Source: Symsagittifera roscoffensis (lineage: Eukaryota; Xenacoelomorpha; Acoela; Convolutidae). From it: a stretch of 64,000 bases of DNA. Made by a program: the position numbers and the translations under genes. Below are positions 23,908-36,600 of this stretch, piece after piece. The stretch covers positions 44,143,430 to 44,207,429 of the forward strand of contig NC_087065.1 in NCBI RefSeq assembly GCF_963678635.1, given 5' to 3'. The notes under the pieces are model-generated. The model searched no databases, was not told the DNA's origin, and saw only the letters and a list, made by a program, of their open reading frames with translations. Every line of letters begins with the position of its first letter. Position 1 is the first letter of the stretch.

Positions 23908-26370
23908 TAAGTCTTTACGCCTCACAGAAGTTGTTCCTCAAATAAAAACAAACTTTTTGTAGTAACTATTTTACATATTATTTAGTTATATATTTACTAA
24001 TCAAATTGAAAACTACTACGCTTTTACTTATTTTCTATTGCACTAAGCTGGGCTTACCGTTTAAAACCATTTAAAAAACCACAGAACCTTTATTTAGCGA
24101 ACAGGAGAACACAATTTTCAATCATTCGACCAAAAAAAAATGTGATCGAATAAACAAAAATGTCCTCGATCCAAGCAAGATATGTTTCGACCGTGCTCGA
24201 CCGAAACAAATGTGCTCGACGCAAGAAAATATGTTTCAACCGTGCTCGACCGAAAAAAATGTTCGCAACCGTGCGCGACACAAGCAAGATATGCTCCTAT
24301 CGTGCTGGACCTAACACAAGTGTACTCGACTGTGCTCAACCCAAGCAAGATATGTTTTGACTGTGCTCGACTGAACTCGGATATGTTTCGACTTTCTAAC
24401 AACAGTTTATACTCATCAGGTAACATCTTATGATGCTTTTTTATCAGAATTAAGTTGTTGGCGCTATTTGTAATTTGAATGTTGTATAGAGACAAACTAT
24501 TTTTGAGCTGATTTTCTATCTTCTAGAATACTGTTTTGCAATTTGAGTCGAAAATATTAAAAAGTATGTAGATATTTGAAAAAAAAAAATCTTTTTGACT
24601 ATAATTTACCGCGTAACAATCGGCATTTTTTGACCGTGCTCGAGGTACCTTTCGACCCTGCTCAAGGTTTGTTTCGACCCAGCTCAAGGCTTTAGGCCTC
24701 ACAAAAGTTGTTCCTCAAATAAAAACAGAACTTATTGTAGTTACTATTTGACATAATATTTGGTTATATGTTTACTAATCAAATCAAAAACTACTACGCT
24801 TTCACCTATTTTTTAATGCAATAAGCTGGGCTTACCTTTAAAAACCATTTAAAAAACGACAGAACGTTAATTTAGCGAACAGGAGAACATAATTTTAAAT
24901 CATTCGGAAAATTTTGTCAACTCATAGCCCACAAAACCCGGGTCTAGTTGCTCATTTTATATTTTGACCGTCTCGACCAAAAATTGGTCTGATTCGACCG
25001 TCTTGACTGAAGTAAATTTGCTCGTTCGTGCTCGACTCAAGCAAGATACGTTCCCAACGTGCTCGACTGAAGAAAAATGTGCTCGACCAAAGAAAAATGT
25101 GATCGAATGAACAAAAAAGTCCTCGACCCAAGCAAGACATGTTTCGACCGTGCTCGACCGAAAAAAGTGTTCTCAACCGTGCGCGACACAAGCAAGATAT
25201 GTTCCAATCGTGCTGGACCTAACACAAGTGTACTCGACTGTGCTCAACCTAAGCAAGATATGTTTTGACTGTGCTCGACTGAACTCGGATATGTTTCGAC
25301 TTTCTAACAACAGTTTATACTCATCAGGTAACATCTTATTTACTTTTTTTATCAGAATTAAATTATTGGCGTTATTTGTAACTTGAATGTTGTATAGAGA
25401 CCAACTATTTTTGAGCTCATTTTCTATCTTCTAGAATACTGTTTTGCAATTTGAGTCGAAAATATTAAAAAGTATGTAGATATCTGAAAAAAAATTCTTT
25501 TTGACTATAATTTACCGCGTAACAAGCGGCATTTTTTGACCGTGCTCGAGGTACGTTTCGACCCTACTCAAGGTATGTTTCGACCGTGCTTGAGGTACCT
25601 TCCGACCCTGCTCAAGGTATGTTTTGTCCCTGCTTAGGTCTTTAGGCCTAACAAAAGTTGTTCCTCAAATAAAAACAGAACTTATTGTAGTTACTTTTTG
25701 ACATACTATTTGGTTATATATTTACTAATCAAACCGAAAACTACTACGCTTTCACCTATTTTTTATTGCAATAAGCTGGGTTTACCTTTAAAAACCATTT
25801 AAAAAACGACAGAACGTTAATTTAGCGAACAGGAGAACATAATTTAAAATCATTCGGAAAATTTTGTCAACTCATAGCCCACAAAACCCGGGTCTAGTTG
25901 CTCACTTTATATTTTGACCGTCTCGACCGAAAATTGGTCTGATTCGACCGTCTTGACTGAAGTAAATTTGCTCGTTCCTGCTCGACTCAAGCAAGATACG
26001 TTTCGAACGTGCTCCACCGAAAAAAAATGTGCTCGATGCAACCAAGATATGTTTCGACCATGCTAGACCGAAACAAGTGTTCTCAACCGTGCGCGACCCA
26101 AGCAAGATATGTTCCGATTGTGCTCGATCTAAAAAAAGTGTACTGGACTGTGCTCAACCCTAGTAAGATATGGTTTGACCGTGCTAAACTGAATTCGGAT
26201 ATGTTTCGAATTTAGAAAAACAGTTTATGCTCTTCTGGTAACATCTTACGATGCTTTTTTAATCAGAATAAAACTATTGAAGTTATTTTTAACATGAATG
26301 TTTTGTAGAGACAAACCAATTTTTAGCTAATTTTCCATCTTTTGGAATACTGTTTTGAATCATAAGGTGA
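23908..26370. repeat. Three tandem higher-order repeat units downstream of the ZNFX1-type gene
   Basis: The block that begins gttgttcctcaaataaaaac and continues through ctactacgctt, aagctggg and agcgaacaggagaaca occurs at 23928-24115, 24708-24895 and 25659-25845. Unit lengths are about 780, 950 and 700 bases. Within each unit is a degenerate array of half-units such as cgtgctcgaccgaaa and caagcaagatatgttt, with a period near 50-60 bases. The first unit directly follows the gene's stop, and its AATAAA (about 23940) could serve as the gene's polyadenylation signal. No coding frame is convincing. Confidence 0.75.
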
Positions 26371-27650
26371 GCACCTCGACGCGGGAAGTACAATATCGAC
26401 TCTAAGTTTTTTTGTTCCGACTATTGAAGATGGGGAAGAACTTCGTATTCGGGTGTGTTTTAGTCTTTTTTTTTTATTTTCCGCGCAAAAACAAAATCAG
26501 GTGCCGAACAAATAATCATCGGAATGGGTCGCGTAATATAACATATTAAAGCCCTGTCAGTGATGATTCTTACGAAAAAAAAATCCTAAAAAAACTTCCT
26601 CAATATTGAGAAAATCCGATATAAATTTTTTTGATTTTTGGTGTACTTTCGAGCAAATAAATTAGCGAGCAGGCTTTTTTTGTCAACCGAAACATTTACC
26701 ACAAATAATCAAAGAGTTGAGTGGAGTGATACATCATATTACAGCCCGTTCAGCCTTCAAGCGAGCGAAACAGGGTTGTTTTAGTAGGACAAGCCGCAAC
26801 AATTTGTTTTTTTTACAGAACATATATTTTTTCAAAATGTTTCCAGTCCTTTTTTGAATAAATTTCAAGAATTGAAATGATTTTCAAAAAAAATCAAACA
26901 AAAATTTTTGTTGAATTTTCTTAAATTTATTTTTAGTTTTTCTTCTCATTTCACGCAATTTGCCTTAATTACATTACTGGCGATTTTTTAGGTTTTCATC
27001 TGATCTTTTCATTATACCACGCATAAAAATTAAAACTAATTTTCAAAAAATATATGGTCAGAACATTCTGTGCTACTAGCACAGCGACCGGTCATCTTTG
27101 TTTTCCATTTAGTTTTTTTATATTTGTTTGTTTTCTATAAAAACAAACTTTTTTGCTATCTTTCCCCTCAGAGAGCAACCACGATTGCAAGAAGTCCTCC
27201 AAACCTCACATGAATTGGTATATTCCAAATATCAACAAAAACGCATCACCATAAAAGCACACGAGACAGCTCAATGCAGAGCAAAACCCGAGATATTTCG
27301 AGTGCCCATTAATTGTTCTTGTTTGATGAGATAGTTTTTGCTTGATAAAATCAATGGATTGATCCCCTGAGAATTTTTTTATAGAAAATTGGTTTGAATA
27401 AAAAAGCACCTCGAGCACATATATTTCTTACTTTCTTCGAAAGTCGGAACGACAAGAGTGCTTGTATATCAGGACAAAGCTCTAAATGTTCCGAATGTCG
27501 TCTATTGTCAATTACAAGATTTTTGGTTTAAAAACCTTATAATAATGTTCAAAAAAAATCAGAAATTTTATTTTTAAATTTCATCCCCTCACAAGAATAT
27601 AGAGTACCAAGTGATAATTTTTGCGCGTGATAATGTAATTGCGCGTGATA
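26371..27650. other. AT-rich intergenic stretch, nothing recognised
   Basis: This stretch is A/T-homopolymer-rich, with short open frames on both strands and no domain signature or strong repeat relationship that I could see. Confidence 0.5.
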
Positions 27651-27651
27651 A

Positions 27652-27722
27652 TGTTCGACCGTGTCGAGGTTCGAACCCTCTTTTTTGTTGTGGGTCTCCT
27701 TCCCTACCTTTACGCTACAAAT
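27652..27722 (-). repeat. tRNA-derived SINE head
   Basis: On the minus strand the sequence reads tagcgtaaaggtaggga (A-box-like) and about 25 bases later gggttcgaacctc (B-box-like), the internal RNA polymerase III promoter arrangement. Stems of a functional tRNA are not evident, so it is called as a SINE head. The flanks to 28680 are AT-rich with no other feature seen. Confidence 0.5.
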
Positions 27723-28684
27723 CCATGATACATTGAAGCTAAAGTGCTATTTGTAATATAATAGTCTGTGTTAATATCCTTAGCATTAGCTGTTTTTAAT
27801 AGCTGGTTATTGATCAAAATGAACACTTTCAAAATGAACACATTTTGTCGCAACAATATTTGCGTCGCGACAACATTTGCCTCTTTGGTTGAAAAAAAAA
27901 GATAGTTCATACTATAACACAAGCTTTCTTGTGTAATAATCCGGTGATATATTACAATAGGTGGCATGTTCAAGTTAATCCAAGCTGGATTGCTTTTTGC
28001 TATATTTCAAATAATTATTATAAATCAATTCAAAAACCAAATTTTTTGGCACAAGTGTAAAATTTGGGTTTTTGAGTAATATTTTATCTGGCAGAGTAAC
28101 GTATTTACAAAAATTTACAAAAACTATCTAGGCAGCATCTACAAATGATTTAATTTAAAATTATTGTATTATGCATTATACTTGTCAAGTTTAATAAATG
28201 CACTATACTCATAATTACCACCTATTGAAACATATCACCGACTATGGTTTTATCTTGCAGGAAGAACAGGGTAGCAAGGCATGATAACAAAGCTTTTTAC
28301 AATTGTGTTACGATGTGGCGATGCACTTGATCGCAATCTGCGCCGGATTATAAAAAGTTGCTGTTAAGGTCAACCAAGAATTGTACCCCAAATTATTGTT
28401 AACTATCGAAGAAAGTGACGGAATGTTTGTGCTCCGGGTGAAAGCAAGCTACAGAAGAGATGATCTTTGAAACGTTTGAATTTAATAGATAGAGTGAACT
28501 GAATCGCCAAAAACTCGACTTTTTAAAGCGCAATTCAAGCAATGAAACTTCAATAAGTTTATAGCCATGCGATGAAGCTTCGAAATTTTCAAGGTTATTA
28601 GATATTGAATCGATTACTATCAAGTCAAAGCTCTTTTCAGCAAGCGATGAGACTTTGAAACTCCATACAAGGAATCAACTGGCC

Positions 28685-28868
28685 ACAAATTAGAGGCGAG
28701 GCTGCGCTTCGCAAACACTTGTGAAAACACAACAAAAAAGTAGTTATACAAAGCGCAATAAAAAAAATAGAAATAAACCTCGAATTAGTAAAAACTCGGC
28801 TATGTATCGGATTCGACCATGAGTCTCACGCACTAAACACTCAGCCACAGAAGCTTACCAAACAACAA
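28685..28868 (-). repeat. tRNA-derived SINE, family S1 (copy 1)
   Basis: The minus strand begins with an A-box-like ctgtggctgagtgtttag and a B-box-like ggtcgaatcc. A body shared with the other three copies follows: taattcgaggtttatttct, then gcgctttgtata, then gtgtttgcgaagcg. The head resembles Ser/Leu-type tRNA genes but lacks complete stems. Confidence 0.6.
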
Positions 28869-29574
28869 ATAAAGCAAGAACAGATTCTATGAAATTTACA
28901 ATGTTACAGATTGTGATTATAGCAAAAGTTCACGAAATAAGTGACCACTTTCCATTTTCAATGAACACTATTGTTTGCGAGTTAGGTTGGAAAGAAAGAA
29001 GGTTCATACTAATAAAATACGTTTACAAGCTGGCTGAACAGAGGCGAGAACACAAAACGTCGTACTACACAAAAACGTACAGCCAATGAGAGCCGATTTC
29101 AAACCCACTGCATGCTTTGGCTCACAATTTTATAAAAAATGAGCAATGCGCGAATTAGAAACTGCACAATTTCAAGTAACATTAGCTATCTTAGCTCAAT
29201 TAAAACGCATTCATTGCCTGATATTCATAGAGCTTTTGTTGTAAAAGAGTAGAAATCACTATCTTCGGCAATCTTGTGGTCCCCTTTTCCGCAGATTGTG
29301 AGCAGTTTAAATTTAAAATTAGTTGATCGTGAGTTCGAATTTCCAATTTCGATTTTTTAAAGCCTAAGCTTTTTCTGGGATTTGCTAATTGCTGCTCGAA
29401 TTTCCAAAAAAAAATCGCCAATATTCGAAACTTTGTCTGAAAATAAATTGTCTGAAAATACTCATCACCCAAAGCTAATCAAAGCTGGGTTACATGCACT
29501 TCAAATCCTCATAACCAAAGCTAATCAAAGCTGGGTTACATGCACTTCAACAAGGATAGGCGGTTACTGTGGAA

Positions 29575-30031
29575 CAGAAAAGATAAACACTTTTTTTTCC
29601 AAAACTTCACTGCTCCTTTTTGTCAAAAAAACCACATATGGCCTTAAAGCTCTTTGAATTTCCAGAACACACTGTAATTGAAATTTTTTGGATCAAACTA
29701 ACTCGATTCGAGAAAACTGAACCATTAGGTAACATTTTAATTCCGCTAAAAATATGATAACTGAGTTCCACTTTCGACACCAGAGGTCGATCACGTTTTT
29801 CGTGACCATGACACTTTTGTTGTTTGACAAAAGAGTTTGACTTTCTTTTACACAAAGGCGAAGCGGCGTTTCGCAAACACTAGCGAGATTACGACAAAGT
29901 AATTATATAAAGCGCAATAAGAAATAGAAATAAACCTCGAATTAGTAACAATTCGGCTAAGTCTCGGATTCGATCTATGACCAAAAGAGTATGAGTGTCA
30001 CGCACTAACCACTGTCACAGAAGCTTACTAA
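29575..30031. repeat. Dispersed repeat plus SINE S1 (copy 2)
   Basis: The segment 29575-29870 is nearly identical to 32080-32400 (cacatatggccttaaagctc, gaaaactgaac-attaggtaa, gaggtcgatcacgtttttcg). It is followed at 29860-30031 by a second S1 SINE on the minus strand. The two joined elements occur in the same order around 32.1-32.5 kb, so they were probably duplicated together. Confidence 0.6.
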
Positions 30032-30419
30032 AATACAAACATTAGCCACAACTAAAGCGAGAACAGATGCTAAGAAACTTCCAATGCTACAGATCGTGAT
30101 TATAGCAAAAGTGCCACGAAATAAGTAAACCCTTTCCACTCCAATGAACACTATTATTTGCGAGTTAGGCTGGAAAAAGAGAAGGTTCATACTAATTATC
30201 CACGCTTGCAAGCTGGCTAGTGTAATCAACAGGTTAATAAGGAGAGGCGAGAACACACAACAACGTACTACAGAAAAACGTAAAGCCACTAATAGCCGCT
30301 TTCAAACACACTGCATGGCTTGGCTCACATGCTTATAAACAAAGAGCAATGAACATTATTTGGTTAAATTTATATAAGCCAATGCCCTTTCAAATTGCGA
30401 ATTGGAAACTACACAATAG

Positions 30420-31215
30420 CTATCTCACCTCAATCAAAACGCATTCATTGCCTGATATTTAAAAAGCTTTTGTTGTAAAAGAGTAAAAATCACTAGCTTC
30501 GCGCTCTTGTGGTTCTGTTTTCCGCACATTGCGAGCAAGTTATAATTCAAATCAGTTGATTATAAGTTCGATCCCCAAATATCGATATTTTAAAGCCTCA
30601 AGCCTTTTCTGGGATTTGCTAATTGTTGCTTGATTTTCCGAAAGTAAAATAGCCAATATTCGAAACTTGTCGGAAAATAATTCATCTGAAAATGCTCATC
30701 ATCCAAAATTAAATAGCACTGAGTTACATGCTCATATTCAACAAGGATAGCCGATTACTGTGGAAGTAGCAGAATGTTCCGACCATAGTCTTAAAATATA
30801 CAACAAAGTTTTTCAAACTATTGTCGTTCCTTTTAAGGGATGTGATTGTGATAAAAGGAGCTGAACAAAAAAACTAGGCTTAGGCATAATCGACAGTCAT
30901 GTTAAAATTAACAAACTGAAGAAAAAAATTTACTTGAAAAATTTTCTGGCATTTGCTAATTGTTGCTTGATTTTCCAAAAATTAAAACCGCCAATATTCG
31001 AAACTTGTCTGAAAAACGTTCTGGTGAAAATCCTCATCATCCAAAGTTATTTAGCGCTGGGTTACATGCACATACTTCAACAAGGACAGCCGGTTACTGT
31101 GCACGTAGCACAGAATGTTCCGACCAACTTTTGTCGTTTTTTTGTCATGGTGTGATTGTAATAAAAGCAGCTGAAGAAAAAACTGGGGTTAGGTATAATC
31201 GACAGTCATACTAAA
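30420..31215. repeat. Dispersed noncoding repeats between SINE copies
   Basis: Blocks such as tctgggatttgctaattg, attcgaaacttgtc and tcaacaagga-agccg-ttactgtg occur at about 29370-29570, 30610-30770 and 30940-31120. They share an order and are probably fragments of one dispersed repeat family, which also recurs in altered form at about 38175 and 42080. No gene is supported. Confidence 0.45.
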
Positions 31216-31888
31216 CTATACAAATTGAACAATCATGCTCATATCGTTTTTTTTTAGTTTTCAAGTTTTTTTTAGAGTTTTCAAACTTTTGAAAATTTTG
31301 ATTCCAAAAAAGCGCTAAAACACTCAAGTAAACTAACAATACCCATATAAAACTAAGTCTGTAAGTTTTAAATTAAGCTACTGTAAGCTTTTAAGCAATT
31401 AACAGAAGACTGCTCGCTTGCTTTATTCGCTCGAAATATAACTAAAAAATCACTTATTTCCAAACGGCTTTTAACGCCACTGGGAAAACTTTTCTGAATT
31501 TTTTAAATGTGATTCGAATATATCACTCAACCAAGTCTGATCACTATTTGGAGTACCTATTTTTGCGTGGAAAACAGAAAAAAAGTAAAACAGACCCGAA
31601 TACAAAGTTCTTCCCTATTTCCACCGGCCGGAACAATGGGAGTGAGCATAGCAACTAACAAAAAAATGTTCTATTTCGCGACTGCTAGCAACAAAAAATC
31701 CAAGAATCAGTTGCCTTAAATACTAATAAATTGCTCCTTCGATTCCATTTCTTGGTCAAGTTTTTCAAAAGCTAACAATTACTCGAAAAGTTGACCTGAA
31801 CTATATACAGTAAAGAAAAAGATGGATTTTGGGTTCGATTGCGAATAATTAGATCAAGCCACTGTCCTGATTTTTAAGCCGTACTAAA

Positions 31889-32266
31889 TTGTCGCCTATA
31901 CAAATGCGTCAACAGAGAATTGATAACTTTATGTCCACTAAAAACTCCAAATGGGTTCCACAGGCTCAGCAATTACCAAGCCAGCAAGGCAAAGTTTCAA
32001 TGAAACCTAAACAACTACTGCTAAATGAAATTGCCATAAATAAATCTAGCCAGCAGAAAAGAGCCAATGAACGCAACGAAACAGAAAAGATAAACGCTTT
32101 TTTTCAAAACTTCACTGCTCCTTTTTGTCAAAGAAAAAAAACACATATGGCCTTAAAGCTCTTTGAATTTCAAGAACACACTGTAATTGAAACTTTTTGG
32201 AAAAAATTAACACGATTTGAGAAAACTGAACTATTAGGTAAGATTTTAATTCCACTAAAGATCTGA
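31889..32266 (+). pseudogene. Exon-like open frame in a dispersed repeat family
   Basis: A 125-codon open frame ends at a sequence resembling a donor (attag/gtaaga at about 32237). The last ~30 codons (ALKLFEFQEHTVIETFW and onward) recur in five other damaged copies near 29640, 36420, 39020, 42340 and 47570, several of which also keep ag/gtaa at the same place. The N-terminal part, unique here, starts MRQQRIDNFMS, loosely like a PCNA-binding PIP box. I do not recognise the protein. It may be a processed or transposed exon spread by a mobile element, or noncoding repeat with chance openness. Confidence 0.35.
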
Positions 32267-32361
32267 TTACTAAGTTCCACTTTCGACACTAGAGGTCGAT
32301 CACGTTTTTCGTGACCATGACACTTTTGTTGTTTGACAAAAGAGTTTGACTTTCTTTAACA

Positions 32362-32528
32362 CAAAGGCGAAGCGGCGTTTCGCAAACACTAGCGAGAATA
32401 CGACAAAAAGCAGCTAGAGTTCTAAAAAGTTCACTAAAAAAGTAAAAAAAAGCCTCGAATTAAGTTTCTTCTAGCTACTGCGACCTTGAAACTATGAGTC
32501 TCACGCACTAAACACTCGGCTACGAACG
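32362..32528 (-). repeat. tRNA-derived SINE, family S1 (copy 3)
   Basis: It shares the body and head with 28685-28868 but the head is more diverged: the B-box-like region is degraded and the A-box region reads gtagccgagtgtttagtg on the minus strand. The stretch 32530-33240 that follows is AT-rich with no supported gene. Confidence 0.5.
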
Positions 32529-33602
32529 CTCAGTCCATGACAAACACTAGCCATAAATAAAGCCGAGAACAGATGTTATGAAATTTCCAATGCTACAGAT
32601 TGTGATTATCGCAAAAAAACACACAAGTAAACGCTTTTTTTGCGAGTTAGGTTAAAAAAAGGTTTGTACTAAAACACTAGCTTTTCGCTAGCGAATGCAA
32701 TAGAAAGGAACTGAACTTGATAAAATTCAGAATTCAAACCACGAAAAAGTTAATTCGAGCCTGAAAACTCCGTCTCACACGCTATGCTAAGTTGAAGGTG
32801 ATGCCCTTAGCTTCTAGTTATGTATTAATTTCACCAAATAATGAACCTCATTTCACTAAGGAATGTTTTATGAGCGGATTAAACAGCCGCTCATGCGCTA
32901 ATAGCAGGAAATATCTTTCCCTTCAATTGTCCCGAACTAGCAGTTTTGAAACCCCGATAACTTTTCAAAAAATGATTCTAGGTAATACATTTTAAAATTT
33001 AGCTCAGGACATCACTGGTTCTCAGATAGTACAGAAAAAAAATCCGTACAAAAATGGCTAAACAAATTCGAAATTAGTCTGGAGAAGAAAACCATCCTTA
33101 GCAATTTCGTGATTTAGTTCGCAATTCGGAACAGTAATTGAAATTCGTTAAGATCAAGAGGATTCTAATGATTTAAGAAGATAATCTATTTCGTACGATA
33201 ATTTTGTTTAAAAGACAATTCAAGTAAATTTGTTAATTTAAAACATGCTAATTAAATTTTTCATAAATACTAATTTTCCCAGAATTTGGCTTCGGTAATA
33301 TTTTTAATGCATTCGTTATTTGACTTGGAAATATCATATGCATCATCATTTGACTTTGAATTATATCTGTACATGGTCGCGTCACAACTTCAATATGTAC
33401 TAGAAGAGCTAATATCAGAGATTTCGATGAACAATTCACAGTAGATTCAACAGGAAATGAAACTGAAATCAAAATACGAAACTAAAAGAGTTCAGCTAAT
33501 ATGCTCGACACCGTATGCTCAACACTGGCAATTTTCAAAAATGGACAATGTTACAATTAAAATCAGACTATTATTTCGCTTTTCCATTTTATCGCTTCAT
33601 AC

Positions 33603-33659
33603 ATTTATTTCAACTTATAGATTTCGCTCCTTTCATATATCTTCCTGTTCAGTTTATTT
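33603..33659 (-). terminator. Candidate polyadenylation signals of the MKK7 gene
   Basis: Two minus-strand AATAAA hexamers (TTTATT on the plus strand at 33603-33608 and 33654-33659) lie 40-100 bases past the kinase stop codon at 33700-33702. Animal mRNAs are normally cleaved 10-30 bases beyond such a hexamer. Confidence 0.5.
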
Positions 33660-33699
33660 TTTCAAATATATTCATTGGAGCATTCTTTAGGGCTCAGTT

Positions 33700-36600
33700 T
33701 CACGATTCATGGTTATTTCCATCCTTCGTGACACTGTTCTTCTGGTACTTTCTCAGCCAATTGACCACGTCATGGTCACTTGTAAACTGTCCCTTGTGCA
33801 TGATGAATGGGTGTTTGAGCAGTTCTCTGTGCTTTGGTCTGTTTTCTCGTTTCTTCTGCACGCACAACTCAGTGAAGCTGCGCACCTGTTCCGAGAATGG
33901 CGCTGGGGGCAGGCGAGGGGCGGGATCATCCTTGATCATGACTAGCACTTCGAACTCACTAGCGCAGGAGTCAAATTTGTAGTAGGGATATCTAAAAAAA
34001 AGAGGTTTTATGTTGTCAAAAAAGACGCACTTAGCATAGTCGTAAGGCGTTCACTTCAAGATCGCTCGTCAGATCGTGTTATCGATCCCCTGCCATGTCA
34101 ATGATAGAGTGTGAGTATGAGCTATCACGTGACCTCTAGCTTCAGGTCTACCACAGGCTGACCAATATCGGCTGCATTAGTGCTACCACCTGGAAATTCT
34201 AGACCCAAAAAATGGCCCCATCGTTCTAGGCGCATTGCTCAACAAAACAACTCAGTTTAGAATGTGGGAAATAAGAGAAACGGGCTATGCTTAGACAGGC
34301 TGGATAGCCTTTCATAAATCCTGTGCGAATCGCAAAAACCACAATAATAAAAACTTATACAAAACTGATTAATTAACACTCAAATTACATAAAAACTGCA
34401 TCAGCCAAAAAAGTAAGACGAAACGAGATAGATTATGTTAACTCTACATTTTATCTTCACTGCATGATCAGTCAAAAAAGTTGTATGCATTTTTCTCCAT
34501 TCATGGGATCTCGTTTATTCCAAACATTCATTTATTCCAGTGAATACAACTTCGACTGTTCGCAAATTTTTCGAAACAGTTTTCAGTAACCTCTGTTTCT
34601 GCTGATTGTCTGTGGTCATCATACTCACTTTTGCAATGCAAGCTCCATGATGGTGATACCGAGTGCCCATACATCTGCTCTGACGTCATAAGTGGCCGAG
34701 GGGTCCACTCTTTCAGGGGCCAAATAAGCCACACAGCCCACTGAACGAGTAGAGGCGTTGGAGTTGACCAGTTTGCCACAGATGCCGAAGTCACACAACT
34801 TGAACACCCCGCTCTCACTCACTGAAAAAAATAAGTGATTAGAAATCAGCTAATTAAATTTCATAGTTTCACGATCATTACTCTAATCGACTAGACGTAT
34901 TCGTCGTTTCTGGTTGGGGATAAAGATAGATTGCGCTCTTCTGAGATAACTTAATTCAGAGAAACATAGAAATTCATTTCAATTAAATCAAAAACTTCAA
35001 ATTGAAAAGAAACCTGTGTGAAAAAACTAATATATTTCTGAGCGAAAACTACTACTTGGAACAAAAAAATGTGTTATTGGAACAAAAAATATATTTTTCA
35101 AGGTGATACCTTGCATGCTGAAATATACGATAGGTACATTGCATCTATACATGCTCATTGCATATTGCTGTGTTACTGACCGAGTATGTTGGATGGCTTG
35201 ATGTCTCTGTGCATGAGGTTCTGCTGGGTCTTGAGGTAGTCCAGAGCATGCAAAGTGCAGTAGGCCAGTCTGGCCAGAATGTGTTCCTCAAACTGCGCAT
35301 TCCTCTCCTTCAGCAACTTCTCGAGACACGTCTCCATCTGTTCCATGCAGATATAGATGCTCTGCTCAGTAAGAACACATCCGAAACTAAACATACACAA
35401 CAACCATTATTTTTTATCTAATTACCTCCTTTAGAGCCTAAATCAAAAGTTCGACATTGTAGTAAAAATCAGTGGCGGATTGGGGGGGGGGGGGGGGGGG
35501 GGCGATCCCCCTTCCCCCACAGGGATTCGACCATCTGCCGACCTAAAGGGTGTCCCTTTGTACTATTTTGAGATATCCATTTTTGGCTGACGGACCCTAA
35601 AATTTTTCTAAAGGCGCCAATATATACTTATTTTGATGGGGGAGCGCGCGCCGAAAAAACGCAATTTCCGTTCCTGGTAAAAAACAAATAAACGTCCGAC
35701 ATTGTAGTAAAAAAGCGAAGAAACTTTAACCGCTCTTCATGTTGCATTGTCATCTCTTTAAGTTAAGATTTCCTGTGTTTTATTACAAGACCAATTATGA
35801 ACAGACTGACTAAAATAGATTTTAAAAACAGAAACAACTCACGTGTCGCTGTTTCAACCTGTACAAAGAATTTTCAAGATTTCAATCGTCAATTCAATTA
35901 ACCATTAACAAATCTTATTCAAATCAAACAATATCTTTGTTTCTGGAGTGATACCTGGTGACTATGTAGGGACATGTGTGTTGAAGGTTGTTGACCTGGA
36001 TGTCTCTAAACATCTGCTGGTCCGACTGTCTGTTCCCAGTCACTGTCATCACCTTCACTGCCATCCGCACCCCTGTCCCCTTGTGCTCACACTTCCACAC
36101 TGTACCACACACTCCTGAGCCTAAGAAAAAAGACTTCATTCTCAGTTATGTAGCAGACACGAACTTAACAAGGAAATTTAAGTCATTAGCTACCTTACAC
36201 TGATCTGCCTCACACTTAAACTCCAAAACACAGAAAAAGAGCCAAAAATTTGCGCAGAGCCGAAATGAAAATAACGCGGAAAACGACTTAGAAAACGCAA
36301 TAAAACCATAGCCAACAAAGGTTTTAAAAAGGAAATTAAAGCAAGGAAATATAAAAAAAAACTGATTTACTTCTGAAAAAACCTCAACTTTCGCATTTCA
36401 AAGTATAAAAACGATGGTCATAATAATCTTTGAAATTCTAGAACACTTTTTTTTGATAAAATTAACCCAAATTGAGAAAATTGAATCAATAGGTAAACTA
36501 TCATTGGGCTGGTAAAATCTAATAATTGAAACCCATTTTCGAAATAATAACTCCATCGCGTTTTTGGTGTCACCTCTACCATTTCTCTGTTCGATAGTGA

